From Erwinia sp. OLFS4 (lineage in GTDB: Bacteria > Pseudomonadota > Gammaproteobacteria > Enterobacterales > Enterobacteriaceae), in contig NZ_MOMB01000013.1 in NCBI RefSeq assembly GCF_002752165.1, positions 1 through 42,251 on the forward strand: a DNA stretch of 42,251 nucleotides, written 5' to 3'. Below the pieces are notes generated by a model. It was given only the letters and a program-made list of their open reading frames with translations, ran no database searches and was not told the origin of the DNA. A program made the position numbers and the translations under genes. This document shows, piece by piece, positions 1 through 7,710 of the stretch (position 1 is its first letter; the number at the start of each line of letters is the position of its first letter).

Positions 1-131
1 TAAGCGTAAGTGAGTTGAAACACGCGGTGGCAGTCACGGCAGCGAAATCTGTCATAGCCTTTAGGGTTCTGACCATGGCGGTAAACCTGAACAGACTGAC
101 AACGGGGACAATGAACGTTAACGCTGGCCAT
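1..131 (-). CDS. insA: IS1-family InsA, N-terminal part (partial)
   Basis: This is the first 43 codons of an InsA-type protein, starting at base 131 and running off the left edge. It begins MASVNVHCPRCQ and has two Cys-x2-Cys pairs (CPRC and CRDC) that form the zinc-ribbon of IS1 InsA, followed by FQLTYA. In IS1, InsA binds the terminal repeats and represses the element, while the InsAB' frameshift product is the transposase. The HTH part and the frameshift site are outside the window. The same protein start is present at 42121-42251. Confidence 0.85.
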   Translation of the reverse strand, partial: MASVNVHCPRCQSVQVYRHGQNPKGYDRFRCRDCHRVFQLTYA

Positions 132-188
132 AAGAGAACCTCAAAAGCCCGCATTATACATCAGATTCAACCAATTAGAGGCATCACC
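1..188 (-). mobile_element. Partial IS1-family insertion sequence, insA end
   Basis: The outer boundary is the inverted-repeat end that reads GGTGATGCC inward from base 188 on the minus strand. It is followed by a short leader and the start of an insA-like gene. The whole 188 bp recurs, inverted, at 42064-42251. The rest of the element lies outside the window. The boundary is fixed on the other side because the porin reading frame starts immediately beyond base 188. No target-site duplication can be tested, as only one end of this copy is present. Confidence 0.9.
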
Positions 189-775
189 GTCTGGTGCAAG
201 GCCTGAGTGTGGCCGCACAATATGAAGGCAAAAACGATCGCGCGGCGAGCCAGAGTGACGCCGTCCGCCGTTCAAATGGTGACGGTTATGCCGCCTCATT
301 ACAGTACAGCTTTGACTTTGGTCTGAGTCTGGTCGGTGCTTATGCCAATATAAATCGTACCGCAATACAGAATACCGCACTGCGCGGGCGCGGCGAAAAG
401 GCCGAACTGTGGGCTGGCGGGATAAAATATGACGCCAATCAGATTTACCTGGCGAGTATCTATGGTGAAAACCACAATGCCACGCCAATTGCCGGTGGCT
501 TTGCTAATAAGGCCACCAATTTTGAAATGATCGCGCAATATCAGTTCCTCAACGGGTTGCGGCCGTCAATCGCCTATATCAGTTCTCGTGCTAACGATAT
601 TGAAAAACTCGGATCAGCCTATCTGTATAAGTATATCAGTGCCGGTGCAGTTTATTATTTCAACAAAAATATGAATGTTTACGCCGAATATAAGGTAAAC
701 CTGTTAAATGCCAACAATAAGCTGGGACTGGCTAACGACGACATCAGCGCAGTGGGTCTGACCTACCAGTTCTGA
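189..775 (+). pseudogene. Trimeric porin (OmpC/OmpF/PhoE family), 5' end removed by IS1
   Basis: The open frame continues from the IS boundary (codons ...L-V-Q-G-L) to TGA at 773-775. It encodes about the last 195 residues of a general porin. Recognisable porin strands include VAAQYEGKN, GIKYDANQIYLASIYGE, NFEMIAQYQF, GLRPSIAYISS, VYYFNKNMNVYAEYKVNLL and the C-terminal GLTYQF. The terminal Phe is the outer-membrane assembly signal for BAM. The signal peptide and roughly the first half of the usual 360-residue precursor are missing, so this piece has no way to be exported and is a pseudogene here. A GTG at 194 is an internal codon, not a start. A strong terminator follows at 826. Which of OmpC, OmpF or PhoE it is cannot be settled from this half. 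Confidence 0.88.
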
Positions 776-825
776 TTATTGTCGGACAGACGCGCGTAAA
801 ACCAGCAGCGCGTACGATACTCCGG

Positions 826-856
826 GGAAAGGTGGATGACTGCCTTTCCTTTTTTT
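826..856 (+). terminator. Rho-independent terminator of the porin gene
   Basis: There is a seven-base stem, GGAAAGG paired with CCTTTCC, with a 10-base loop and seven T residues directly after the stem. It lies 50 bases past the porin stop. On the minus strand there is no T run, so it should act only on porin transcription. Confidence 0.85.
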
Positions 857-895
857 GCGATGTAATTTACCTATCAGCGGATGGACAGACCACTG

Positions 896-2341
896 TCAGG
901 GTGCCATAACATCAAAATCCGGTTGTGCCAGCGGCGCAGAATTTACCGGCGGTTCCAGCTGCAAAGTGATCCAATTTGATGTCACCCGCTGCTGGTGGCT
1001 GTCTTCCACCGTCACCGAAAGGTGGTATTGATTACTGGCTCCCGCCGTACTGTCCCACGCCGGGATAATAATACTCCAGCCTTCGGTACTGGCATTATTT
1101 GCCGGAGGTGTCAAGCTAAGTGCCTGGGTATCGCCCTGCCAGCTCAGTGCATGCACCGCGTATGTGTGATGTACCTGAAGTTTTAGCGGTAGATTTTCAC
1201 CTGCATGCACCTGCCAGGGCGGCGTTGCCAGAAAAACACTTAAGGTTTTACGCTGTCGAAAGGCCATAACCGGCTGTGGGTTTCTTTCCACGCTATCGTA
1301 GCGACTGCCCAGTAAAGAGTGAGCCACTGCCACGTTATCCGCTGACAGCTGCTGGCTTAGGGACACCCCTGGTCGCCATGTCATCTTTAAACCAACCTGA
1401 TCCTGTCTTTCACCTTTATCGCCTTCACTGTGACTGGCGCTAAAAGTCAATAATGGCACCGGCGTATAGCTGACTCCCAGCGCAATCGCCGACGGATTTT
1501 TATAACGATTACCGCTGTTAAACAGGTCGACGTTGTTGCCGAGATATTGCTCCCAGGTAAGGGAGATTCCCAGCTGCCGGTAAAAAGGCAAATAGCCTTT
1601 GGTGGTAATGTCATATCCCCGTGCCATCTGCATTTGCAGATTATCACTGCGATTATGCCAGCCAGTTACCGGCTGATAGTAATTGGCCGAAATATGTAAA
1701 AAGTCGCCCCAGGCTTCGGTACCCAGTGAAGCCCGGCGCATATTTTCGTTAATCAGCTGATCGAGAAATGCGTTATAGCCAAACATCCAGTTACGCGTCA
1801 TCCAGCGCTGACCAATACCGGCATTGGCCACCGGGCCAACATCCGTCTGGCCAAAACCAATCTGGCTGAATGTCAGCTGCTGCTGGCGATCGGCGAGGGG
1901 CGTTAACAGAGATGCCGAGCTGCCATTAAAGCGGCCATGGTTATCGACCATCAGGGCAATGCTCGCCGTGCCATAGGGAGATAACAGCTGCTGGCCTTCA
2001 TTTTCTGCCCGCTTTGCCACGGCATCACGAAAATTTTCAAACGCCCATTCACCGGCTTCATCACTAAACGAATGATTGTTTCCACTGCGGTTAGTGGCTT
2101 CACCGATGGTTTTCACCGTCTGAGCAATATGTTCAAGCCAGCGACGCTGCCCGCTGGTACTGTCACCCCCCAGATCGGGCAACTGACTGTCCATTTCACT
2201 AAAGCGGGCGGGATTATCAAACGGAGTCAGGGAAAGCGCAGTGGTGTTCTCCGCAGCACGCAGCGAGGTGGCAGTCAGAATCAGACAAACAGTGAGCGTG
2301 AAAACAACAGATTGACGCAGAATATCAGCTAACCTCATCAT
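896..2341 (-). CDS. ychO: YchO-like inverse autotransporter (intimin/invasin-type beta-barrel)
   Basis: This 481-residue protein has an N-terminal signal (hydrophobic stretch about residues 11-29, ending SLRAA) and an intimin/invasin inverse-autotransporter barrel. The barrel shows in segments such as LSPYGTASIALMVDN, GIGQRWMTRNWMFGYNAFLDQ and WGDFLHISANYYQPVTGW. After the barrel comes one Ig-like segment (about 370-470) and then the end, so there is almost no passenger. That is the size of E. coli YchO (about 460 aa). In E. coli ychO lies close to chaC, which fits the neighbourhood. Family members sit in the outer membrane and promote adhesion or invasion, but YchO's own role is not well defined. 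The start is at 2341 or the adjacent ATG at 2338. No good Shine-Dalgarno is visible, and a 9-bp palindrome lies 13 bases upstream. Confidence 0.85.
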   Translation of the reverse strand: MMRLADILRQSVVFTLTVCLILTATSLRAAENTTALSLTPFDNPARFSEMDSQLPDLGGDSTSGQRRWLEHIAQTVKTIGEATNRSGNNHSFSDEAGEWAFENFRDAVAKRAENEGQQLLSPYGTASIALMVDNHGRFNGSSASLLTPLADRQQQLTFSQIGFGQTDVGPVANAGIGQRWMTRNWMFGYNAFLDQLINENMRRASLGTEAWGDFLHISANYYQPVTGWHNRSDNLQMQMARGYDITTKGYLPFYRQLGISLTWEQYLGNNVDLFNSGNRYKNPSAIALGVSYTPVPLLTFSASHSEGDKGERQDQVGLKMTWRPGVSLSQQLSADNVAVAHSLLGSRYDSVERNPQPVMAFRQRKTLSVFLATPPWQVHAGENLPLKLQVHHTYAVHALSWQGDTQALSLTPPANNASTEGWSIIIPAWDSTAGASNQYHLSVTVEDSHQQRVTSNWITLQLEPPVNSAPLAQPDFDVMAP

Positions 2342-2353
2342 ATTTGCTATGGA

Positions 2354-2374
2354 ATTTTTGCCACAGGCAAAAAT
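2354..2374 (-). promoter_or_regulatory. Perfect 9-bp palindrome just upstream of ychO
   Basis: ATTTTTGCC and GGCAAAAAT flank a 3-base centre. The element ends 13 bases before the ychO start. It could be a repressor operator or a leader hairpin. No Shine-Dalgarno is visible between it and the start codon. The identity of any binding protein is unknown. Confidence 0.5.
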
Positions 2375-2419
2375 CAGAATGCTATCCAGATCACAAAATT
2401 TACGGTCAGCTTAACGATT

Positions 2420-2448
2420 ATGCCGGCAACATTTCAAGTTGCCGGCAT
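2420..2448 (-). terminator. Stable hairpin after lpxO, probable terminator without U-tract
   Basis: ATGCCGGCAAC and GTTGCCGGCAT form an 11-bp perfect stem with a 7-base loop, nine bases beyond the lpxO stop. There is no run of T after it on either strand, so it may be a transcript 3'-end stabiliser or a weak terminator separating lpxO from ychO. Confidence 0.5.
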
Positions 2449-2456
2449 CATCAGTG

Positions 2457-3359
2457 TTATAACAGACGCCAGATTAATATGGCGATCGAGGCAAAAAGAA
2501 TCCATTTGATCAGGTAATAAATTGGCTTATTCCACTGTTTAAGCCGCTTACCGACTTTGCGGATGGAGTAGATATATTTGAACGCACGGTTGATACCGCC
2601 AGTGCGGTCCCCTTCCTGATTAGGGGCCGCCGCCGCACCAACCAGATGGCGTCCACACCAGTGATTCACCGCCTGCGTCCAGCGGTAACGCATGGGCCGC
2701 TCGATATCACAAAACAGGATCAGACGGTTTTCACCACTGGTATTTTCGGCATAGTGAATATAGGTTTCATCAAAAATGACCCCTTCACCATCGCGCCAGC
2801 TGTAACGAACGCCATCAACATCAATAAAGCAACGGTCATCGTTGGGGGTCGCCAGCCCGAGATGATAGCGCAACGATCCGGCATAGGGATCGCGATGCCT
2901 TGGCAGCCGGCTGCCATCCGGCAGCTCGGCAAACATCGCGGCTTTAACCCCCGGCATGGTACGCAACAGCTGGGTAGTAAACGGGCACAGTTCGCCCGCT
3001 GACGGATGGGCGTCGTCATACCATTTAAGATAAAAGCGTTTCCACCCGGTTTTAAAGAAAGAATTAAAACCGGCATCATTATATTTATCGGACGTTTTTA
3101 TCTGCTGTAATTTTTGCAGCGCATCCCCTTCATCACGAATTTTTTGCCAGTTTTCCTGTAACACTTTCAGTTCGGGAAACTGTTCAGTGGACAAATAAGG
3201 CGTGGTGGGAATACGGGAAAACAGATACATGAAGCAATTCAGTGGGGCAACAAACGTCGAATGGTCGGACAGCTGTCGCCAGAAACCATAGCGTACGCTA
3301 CCACGACGATGAACATAAAACACCGATACGATATAGATAAACAGAATGACATATTTCAT
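2457..3359 (-). CDS. lpxO: Lipid A 2-hydroxylase LpxO (Fe2+/2-oxoglutarate dioxygenase)
   Basis: This 300-residue protein of the aspartyl/asparaginyl beta-hydroxylase family has LpxO size and layout: an N-terminal membrane segment (residues 1-15), a catalytic domain, and a C-terminal membrane segment (YYLIKWILFASIAILIWRLL). The metal site is visible as the HRDPYAG motif (His and Asp ligands) and a downstream His in FDETYIHYAENTS. An Arg (NRLILFCDIERP) is suited to 2-oxoglutarate. In Salmonella, LpxO adds an (S)-2-hydroxyl to the secondary myristate of lipid A at the inner membrane, which modifies envelope resistance. The gene is monocistronic here, with a good sigma-70 promoter at 3428-3455 and a hairpin after the stop. 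Confidence 0.9.
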   Translation of the reverse strand: MKYVILFIYIVSVFYVHRRGSVRYGFWRQLSDHSTFVAPLNCFMYLFSRIPTTPYLSTEQFPELKVLQENWQKIRDEGDALQKLQQIKTSDKYNDAGFNSFFKTGWKRFYLKWYDDAHPSAGELCPFTTQLLRTMPGVKAAMFAELPDGSRLPRHRDPYAGSLRYHLGLATPNDDRCFIDVDGVRYSWRDGEGVIFDETYIHYAENTSGENRLILFCDIERPMRYRWTQAVNHWCGRHLVGAAAAPNQEGDRTGGINRAFKYIYSIRKVGKRLKQWNKPIYYLIKWILFASIAILIWRLL

Positions 3360-3427
3360 GGTGTGGATAATTTCCCCGGTTAGTACACCCTTTGCTCCTG
3401 CCGCTACGCGGGAGTCTGCTGGCGGAA

Positions 3428-3455
3428 ATTATATGAAATGTTTCATTGTTAACAA
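3428..3455 (-). promoter_or_regulatory. Sigma-70 promoter of lpxO with palindrome in the spacer
   Basis: On the minus strand, TTGTTA (3455-3450) and a perfect TATAAT (3433-3428) are separated by 16 bases. The spacer holds a palindrome, ATGAAA-CA-TTTCAT (3446-3433), overlapping the first base of the -10. A protein bound there would block RNA polymerase, so it is a plausible repressor operator. Its core TGAAACATTTCA is close to the Cra/FruR-type half-palindrome, but this is only a resemblance. Confidence 0.6.
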
Positions 3456-3530
3456 ATATGCTACGCACAAAACGGACAAAAATTGTTTAAGCTTTACTTA
3501 ACCGCTAATAAATTGTCAGCGGGCGCTGCC

Positions 3531-3550
3531 GCTACAGTCACCGCTGTAGC
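3531..3550 (-). terminator. Short hairpin downstream of cobA
   Basis: GCTACAG and CTGTAGC form a 7-bp stem with a six-base loop, within 25 bases after the cobA stop. No T-run follows. It is the only structure at the end of the nirBD-cobA transcript and may mark its 3' end. Confidence 0.35.
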
Positions 3551-3554
3551 ATCC

Positions 3555-4367
3555 TTACCCGCAACGGCTAGCGGACTCAGCGTTTCCCTGATACAGCGTT
3601 ACCACCTCACCCACCACGATCAGCGCCGGTGACTGCAACTGAAAACACCTGACATCCGTGGCAAATTGTTGCAGGCTGCTGACCACCACCCGCTGTGTCG
3701 GACGCGTGCCGTTTTCAATCAGCGCCACCGGGGTGTCCGGCCGGCGACCGGCCGCCAGCATCTGGCGCGCAAGGGACTCACACCAGTGCAGTCCCATATA
3801 AAACACCAGCGTCTGGCCATTATCTGCCAGTAATGACCTGGCACAGTGCGGCTCGCCATGACGCCCGTGACCGGTAATTAGCTGTACTGAATGTGCCAGG
3901 TTACGATGGGTCAGCGGGATACCGGCTGCTGCCGCACAGCCTGAGGCGGCGGTAATACCCGGCACCACATGGCAACGAATTCCCGCCTGTTGCAGCCAGG
4001 CCATCTCTTCACCGCCACGACCGAAGATAAAGGGATCGCCACCTTTAAGCCGGATCACCTGATGCCCACGTTGCGCCAACCTGACTAACAACCGATTAAT
4101 ATGCTGCTGCTTAACACCGTGAGCGCCAGGACACTTACCCACGTCAATACATTGTGCATTCGGCGTCACCAGCCGCATAATTTCCTCGCTGACCAGCCGG
4201 TCATATACCACCATTCTGGCCTGCTGAAGCAGGCGCAGGGCTTTAACTGTCAGTAATTCCGCATCACCCGGCCCGGCCCCGACCAGCCAGACCTCCCCTG
4301 CGCTGTCAGACAAACTGTCTGACACGGCGCTGATCTGCCCCGGCTGCTGCCCCTGTCTGACCATCAT
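3555..4367 (-). CDS. cobA: Uroporphyrinogen-III C-methyltransferase (SUMT)
   Basis: This 270-residue protein methylates uroporphyrinogen III at C2 and C7 with S-adenosylmethionine to give precorrin-2, the siroheme precursor. The SUMT signatures are present: VGAGPGDAELLTVKAL near residue 30, RLKGGDPFIFGRGGEE near 105, and VVPGITAASGCAAAAGIPLTHR near 135. It equals the C-terminal half of CysG and lacks the dehydrogenase/ferrochelatase half, so siroheme completion needs another enzyme (CysG elsewhere). Its start overlaps the nirBD stop (TGATG), so translation is coupled and the product feeds the siroheme-dependent nitrite reductase. The first about 25 residues are a non-conserved extension, and the true start could be slightly downstream. 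Confidence 0.92.
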   Translation of the reverse strand: MMVRQGQQPGQISAVSDSLSDSAGEVWLVGAGPGDAELLTVKALRLLQQARMVVYDRLVSEEIMRLVTPNAQCIDVGKCPGAHGVKQQHINRLLVRLAQRGHQVIRLKGGDPFIFGRGGEEMAWLQQAGIRCHVVPGITAASGCAAAAGIPLTHRNLAHSVQLITGHGRHGEPHCARSLLADNGQTLVFYMGLHWCESLARQMLAAGRRPDTPVALIENGTRPTQRVVVSSLQQFATDVRCFQLQSPALIVVGEVVTLYQGNAESASRCG

Positions 4368-7264
4368 CAGCTGACCGCGTCATCATTGCTGTCGCTTACG
4401 GCCAGCGCGGCGCCGGATACCTGCACCTTGCCGTTAACCACCTGAACCGGCCAGCGGCGCAGCAGACAATTCGGATCATCCACGCCCCGACCGTCTTTCA
4501 GGCGAAAACGTTGTTTATACAACGGAGAAATAACAATCGGTTCCCCGTCTGCGTCGCCGATTATACCGCGCGAAATCACGCTGGCATGGCTACCCGGTTC
4601 AATATCATCCAGCGCATACACCCGATCGTTGAGACGAAATAACGCGATACGCTCGCCGGCCAGTCGCGCACCAATCCCGGCCTGTGGCGGAATATTGTCC
4701 AGATCGCACAGGGTGTGCCAGCCGGCCGCTGGCTCAGCACGGGTTGTCAGCTCCTGATAAGTGACAACCGGGCACGGCTGATTTCTCACCGCTTGACGCA
4801 GCAGTGTTTCATCTTCCTGCCGGCTGTTGATGGCCGTCCGGAACAGCGCACGACGGTCGGGATGATTCAGGGTGGTCTGCCATTCGCACTGGTAGGTATC
4901 AACCACATGCTGCATTTCGGCTTCCAGCTGACTGGCAATCCCCAGGCTATCTTCAATAACCACCTGACGCAGGTAATCAATGCCACCTTCAAGATTATCC
5001 AGCCAGCTGCTGGTCCGCTGCAGACGGTCGGCAGTGCGGATATAGAACATCAGTAGCCGATCGATATAACAAATCACGGTTTCATGATCGAGGTCGCTGG
5101 CAAACAGGTCAGCGTGACGCGGCTTCATGCCACCGTTGCCGCAAACGTACAGATTCCAGCCCTTTCCGCTGGCGATAATACCAATATCTTTACTTTGCGC
5201 CTCGGCGCATTCGCGCGTGCAGCCAGAAACCCCCATTTTAATTTTGTGTGGTGAGCGCAATCCTTTATAACGCTGCTCCAGCTCAATGGCGAAGGTGGTG
5301 GAATCCTGCACACCGTAACGACACCAGGTCGATCCGGCACAGGATTTAACGGTACGCAGCGATTTACCATACGCATGACCGGTCTCAAATCCGGCAGCAA
5401 TTAATGCCTCCCAGATTAACGGTAACTGGTCAAGGCTGGCGCCAAACAGATCAATACGCTGGCCGCCGGTGATTTTACAGTAAAGCTGATAACGCTGAGC
5501 AATTTCACCCAGCGCGATCAGTCCCTGCGGAGTAATTTCTCCGGCGGGAATACGCGGCACCACCGAGTAACTGCCATCTTTTTGAATATTGGCAAAGTAG
5601 CGATCGTTAGTATCCTGCAACGGCAGATGTTGCGGTTTGAGCAAATAATCATTCCAGGCCGAAGCCAGCAGCGATGCCACCAACGGTTTACAGATTTCGC
5701 AGCCTAAACCCTGACCATGCCGGGCAAGCAGCTGGTCAAAAGATTTGATTTCTTCAACCTGAATCAGGTGGTAAAGCTGCTGACGTGAATAGGCAAAATG
5801 ATCGCAGACATCTTTGTTCACCGCTACGCCGTTCTGCGCCAGCTGATACTCCATAACCTGTTTTACCAGTGGAACGCAGCCACCGCAGCCGGTACCCGCC
5901 CGCGTCATTGCTTTTAACGTCGCCAGATCGCTGGCACCCGCATTAACCGCAGCGCAGAGCGTCGCTTTATCAACACTGTAGCAGGAACAAATTTGTGCAC
6001 TATCCGGTAACGCCGCCACGCCCAGTGCTTTAGCCGGCGCGCCGGCAGTCTGAGGCAGAATCAGGCTGGCGGGCGCCTCCGGCAACGGCATACTGTTAAG
6101 CATCATCTGTAATAACAGGCTGTATTCACTGCTGTCACCCACCAGCACCGCCCCCAGCAAACGCTGACCGTCAGCCGAGACGACAATTTTCTTGTAGATC
6201 TCCTGCGGTTCGTTGATCCAGTAATAACTCTGACTGTCCGGCGTACGCCCGTGTGCATCGCCTAATGACGCAACCTCAACGCCAAGTAGCTTCAGTTTGG
6301 TACTCATATCGGCACCGCTAAAGGTCAGGTTGTCCCCGGCCAGACTGGCCGCCAGGGTACGCGCCATCTGATAGCCCGGCGCTACCAGCCCAAAGGTCTG
6401 CCCGTGCCACAGCGCACATTCCCCGATGGCATAGATATCGCGATGCGACGTCTGGCAGCGATCATCAATTTCAATGCCCCCGCGTGCACCCAGTGTTAAC
6501 CCGGCGCTACGCGCCAGCGAATCTTCCGCACGAATACCGGCAGAAAACACAATTAAATCGGTGGTAAGCCCGGTGTGATCGGCAAAGTGCAGCTGTAATG
6601 CACCCTCCGCTGTTGCTTCAATTGACTCGGTGACTTTTCCGGTGTGAACGCGCACATCCAGCGCGGTAATTTTTCGCTTAAGCATCTGCGCACCACCGTC
6701 ATCAAGCTGCACCGCCATCAGACGCGGAGCAAACTCGACGACGTGGGTTTCCAGTCCCAGCTGTTTCAGCGCGTTCGCTGCTTCCAGTCCCAGCAAACCA
6801 CCGCCAATAACCACACCACGCCTGGCACTGCGCGCCCGCGCGCTGATCGCGTCGAGATCATCAAGAGTGCGATAGACAAAGCAACCCGCTAAATCATTAC
6901 CGGCAATCGGTGGCACAAAGGGATAAGAACCGGTCGCCAGGACCAGTTTATCCCAGCATTGTGTGCTGCCGTCACTGGCGTGCAACAGATGGCGATCGCC
7001 ATCAATCGACATCACTTTACACCCGGTATGCAGGGTTATTTCATAGCGGGAAAAAAAGCCCGGTTCAACCAGCGACAGATCCTCTGCCGTTTTGCCGCTG
7101 AACCAGGAGGTAAGATAAACCCTGTCATAAGCCGGGTGGCGTTCCGCGCCATATACCACAATCTGATATTGCTGGTGCAGCTGTTTTTCTACCAGTTGCT
7201 GAAGGAAATGGTGGCCGACCATACCATGGCCAATCACGACCAGAATGGGTTTTTGCCTCATCAT
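4367..7264 (-). CDS. nirB: NADH-dependent nitrite reductase, NirB-NirD fused in one chain
   Basis: This 965-residue cytoplasmic enzyme reduces nitrite to ammonium with NADH. Domains in order: FAD/NADH oxidoreductase (IGHGMVGHHF at the N-terminus, VVIGGGLLGLEAANAL near 150), a BFD-type [2Fe-2S] domain (CSC...CGGC near 425-465), a second CxxC pair (CEIC), a nitrite/sulfite reductase core with the siroheme-[4Fe-4S] cysteines (CAGSTWC and CTREC, near 640-685), and a C-terminal NirD-like Rieske fold (about 855-955). E. coli has NirB (847 aa) and NirD (108 aa) as separate proteins. A fused chain of this length is typical of assimilatory NasB of Klebsiella. No nirC or nasA is present in the window. 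There is a strong SD, AGGAGGAG, before the tandem ATG-ATG start. An FNR box lies 76-89 bases upstream. Confidence 0.95.
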   Translation of the reverse strand: MMRQKPILVVIGHGMVGHHFLQQLVEKQLHQQYQIVVYGAERHPAYDRVYLTSWFSGKTAEDLSLVEPGFFSRYEITLHTGCKVMSIDGDRHLLHASDGSTQCWDKLVLATGSYPFVPPIAGNDLAGCFVYRTLDDLDAISARARSARRGVVIGGGLLGLEAANALKQLGLETHVVEFAPRLMAVQLDDGGAQMLKRKITALDVRVHTGKVTESIEATAEGALQLHFADHTGLTTDLIVFSAGIRAEDSLARSAGLTLGARGGIEIDDRCQTSHRDIYAIGECALWHGQTFGLVAPGYQMARTLAASLAGDNLTFSGADMSTKLKLLGVEVASLGDAHGRTPDSQSYYWINEPQEIYKKIVVSADGQRLLGAVLVGDSSEYSLLLQMMLNSMPLPEAPASLILPQTAGAPAKALGVAALPDSAQICSCYSVDKATLCAAVNAGASDLATLKAMTRAGTGCGGCVPLVKQVMEYQLAQNGVAVNKDVCDHFAYSRQQLYHLIQVEEIKSFDQLLARHGQGLGCEICKPLVASLLASAWNDYLLKPQHLPLQDTNDRYFANIQKDGSYSVVPRIPAGEITPQGLIALGEIAQRYQLYCKITGGQRIDLFGASLDQLPLIWEALIAAGFETGHAYGKSLRTVKSCAGSTWCRYGVQDSTTFAIELEQRYKGLRSPHKIKMGVSGCTRECAEAQSKDIGIIASGKGWNLYVCGNGGMKPRHADLFASDLDHETVICYIDRLLMFYIRTADRLQRTSSWLDNLEGGIDYLRQVVIEDSLGIASQLEAEMQHVVDTYQCEWQTTLNHPDRRALFRTAINSRQEDETLLRQAVRNQPCPVVTYQELTTRAEPAAGWHTLCDLDNIPPQAGIGARLAGERIALFRLNDRVYALDDIEPGSHASVISRGIIGDADGEPIVISPLYKQRFRLKDGRGVDDPNCLLRRWPVQVVNGKVQVSGAALAVSDSNDDAVS

Positions 7265-7339
7265 GACAACTCCTCCTGAGTCTTAGCTGACGATGTTAGT
7301 TCTGTCGCTAAATTCTCCTTTTCTGCAATCCCCGTCGCG

Positions 7340-7353
7340 CTGATTTATATCAA
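7340..7353 (-). promoter_or_regulatory. FNR box of the nirBD promoter
   Basis: The minus strand reads TTGAT-ATAA-ATCAG, nine of ten matches to the FNR consensus TTGAT-N4-ATCAA. The bases that follow (CGCGACGGGGATTGCAGAAA) parallel the E. coli nirB promoter downstream of its FNR site at -41.5. This predicts transcription starting near 7305 and anaerobic induction. No convincing NarL/NarP heptamer pair was found by eye. Confidence 0.75.
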
Positions 7354-7710
7354 AACTAATGCTTTCACAGACATTAATTGGGCTATCGCCCAGCAGACAA
7401 CGCTGAGCCGGACCCGAGGTTAATTGTTAAAAAAATGACAAACTACGCCGATTTATTGGAATCAGTTTGCGGCTCAGCACAGTTTACGGCACACTCGTCA
7501 CATCTGAATCAGCCGCGTAACATGTTCATTATCAGTCTGCAATCATGTTGAGTCCCAAAAACAATCATTTATCAGCGCCACTAACGCTTTCGGATAATTA
7601 TCAGCCACCTGGGAAATACAGATGTATCTTAAAATCAGATCGACTGTCGTTTGCACTGTAAATCGTCAGATGGCCGTCGTGAGATTATTCAGCCAATATT
7701 GAGGAATTGC
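7354..7710. other. Divergent intergenic region between nirBD and the T6SS locus
   Basis: About 350 bp without a gene lie between the nirBD FNR box and the first T6SS-linked gene. It is AT-rich around 7421-7460 and 7540-7630. It must hold the plus-strand promoter for the T6SS block, but no clear -35/-10 pair, sigma-54 site or repeat could be assigned by eye. Confidence 0.4.

Noticed and set aside
194..196. GTG at 194 as a genuine start for a short porin
   Set aside because: It falls in the middle of the porin barrel with no signal peptide and no SD; the upstream part is replaced by IS1.
3484..3502. PhoP box for lpxO (TGTTTA-N5-TACTTA)
   Set aside because: The second half-site matches poorly and the direct repeat points away from lpxO.
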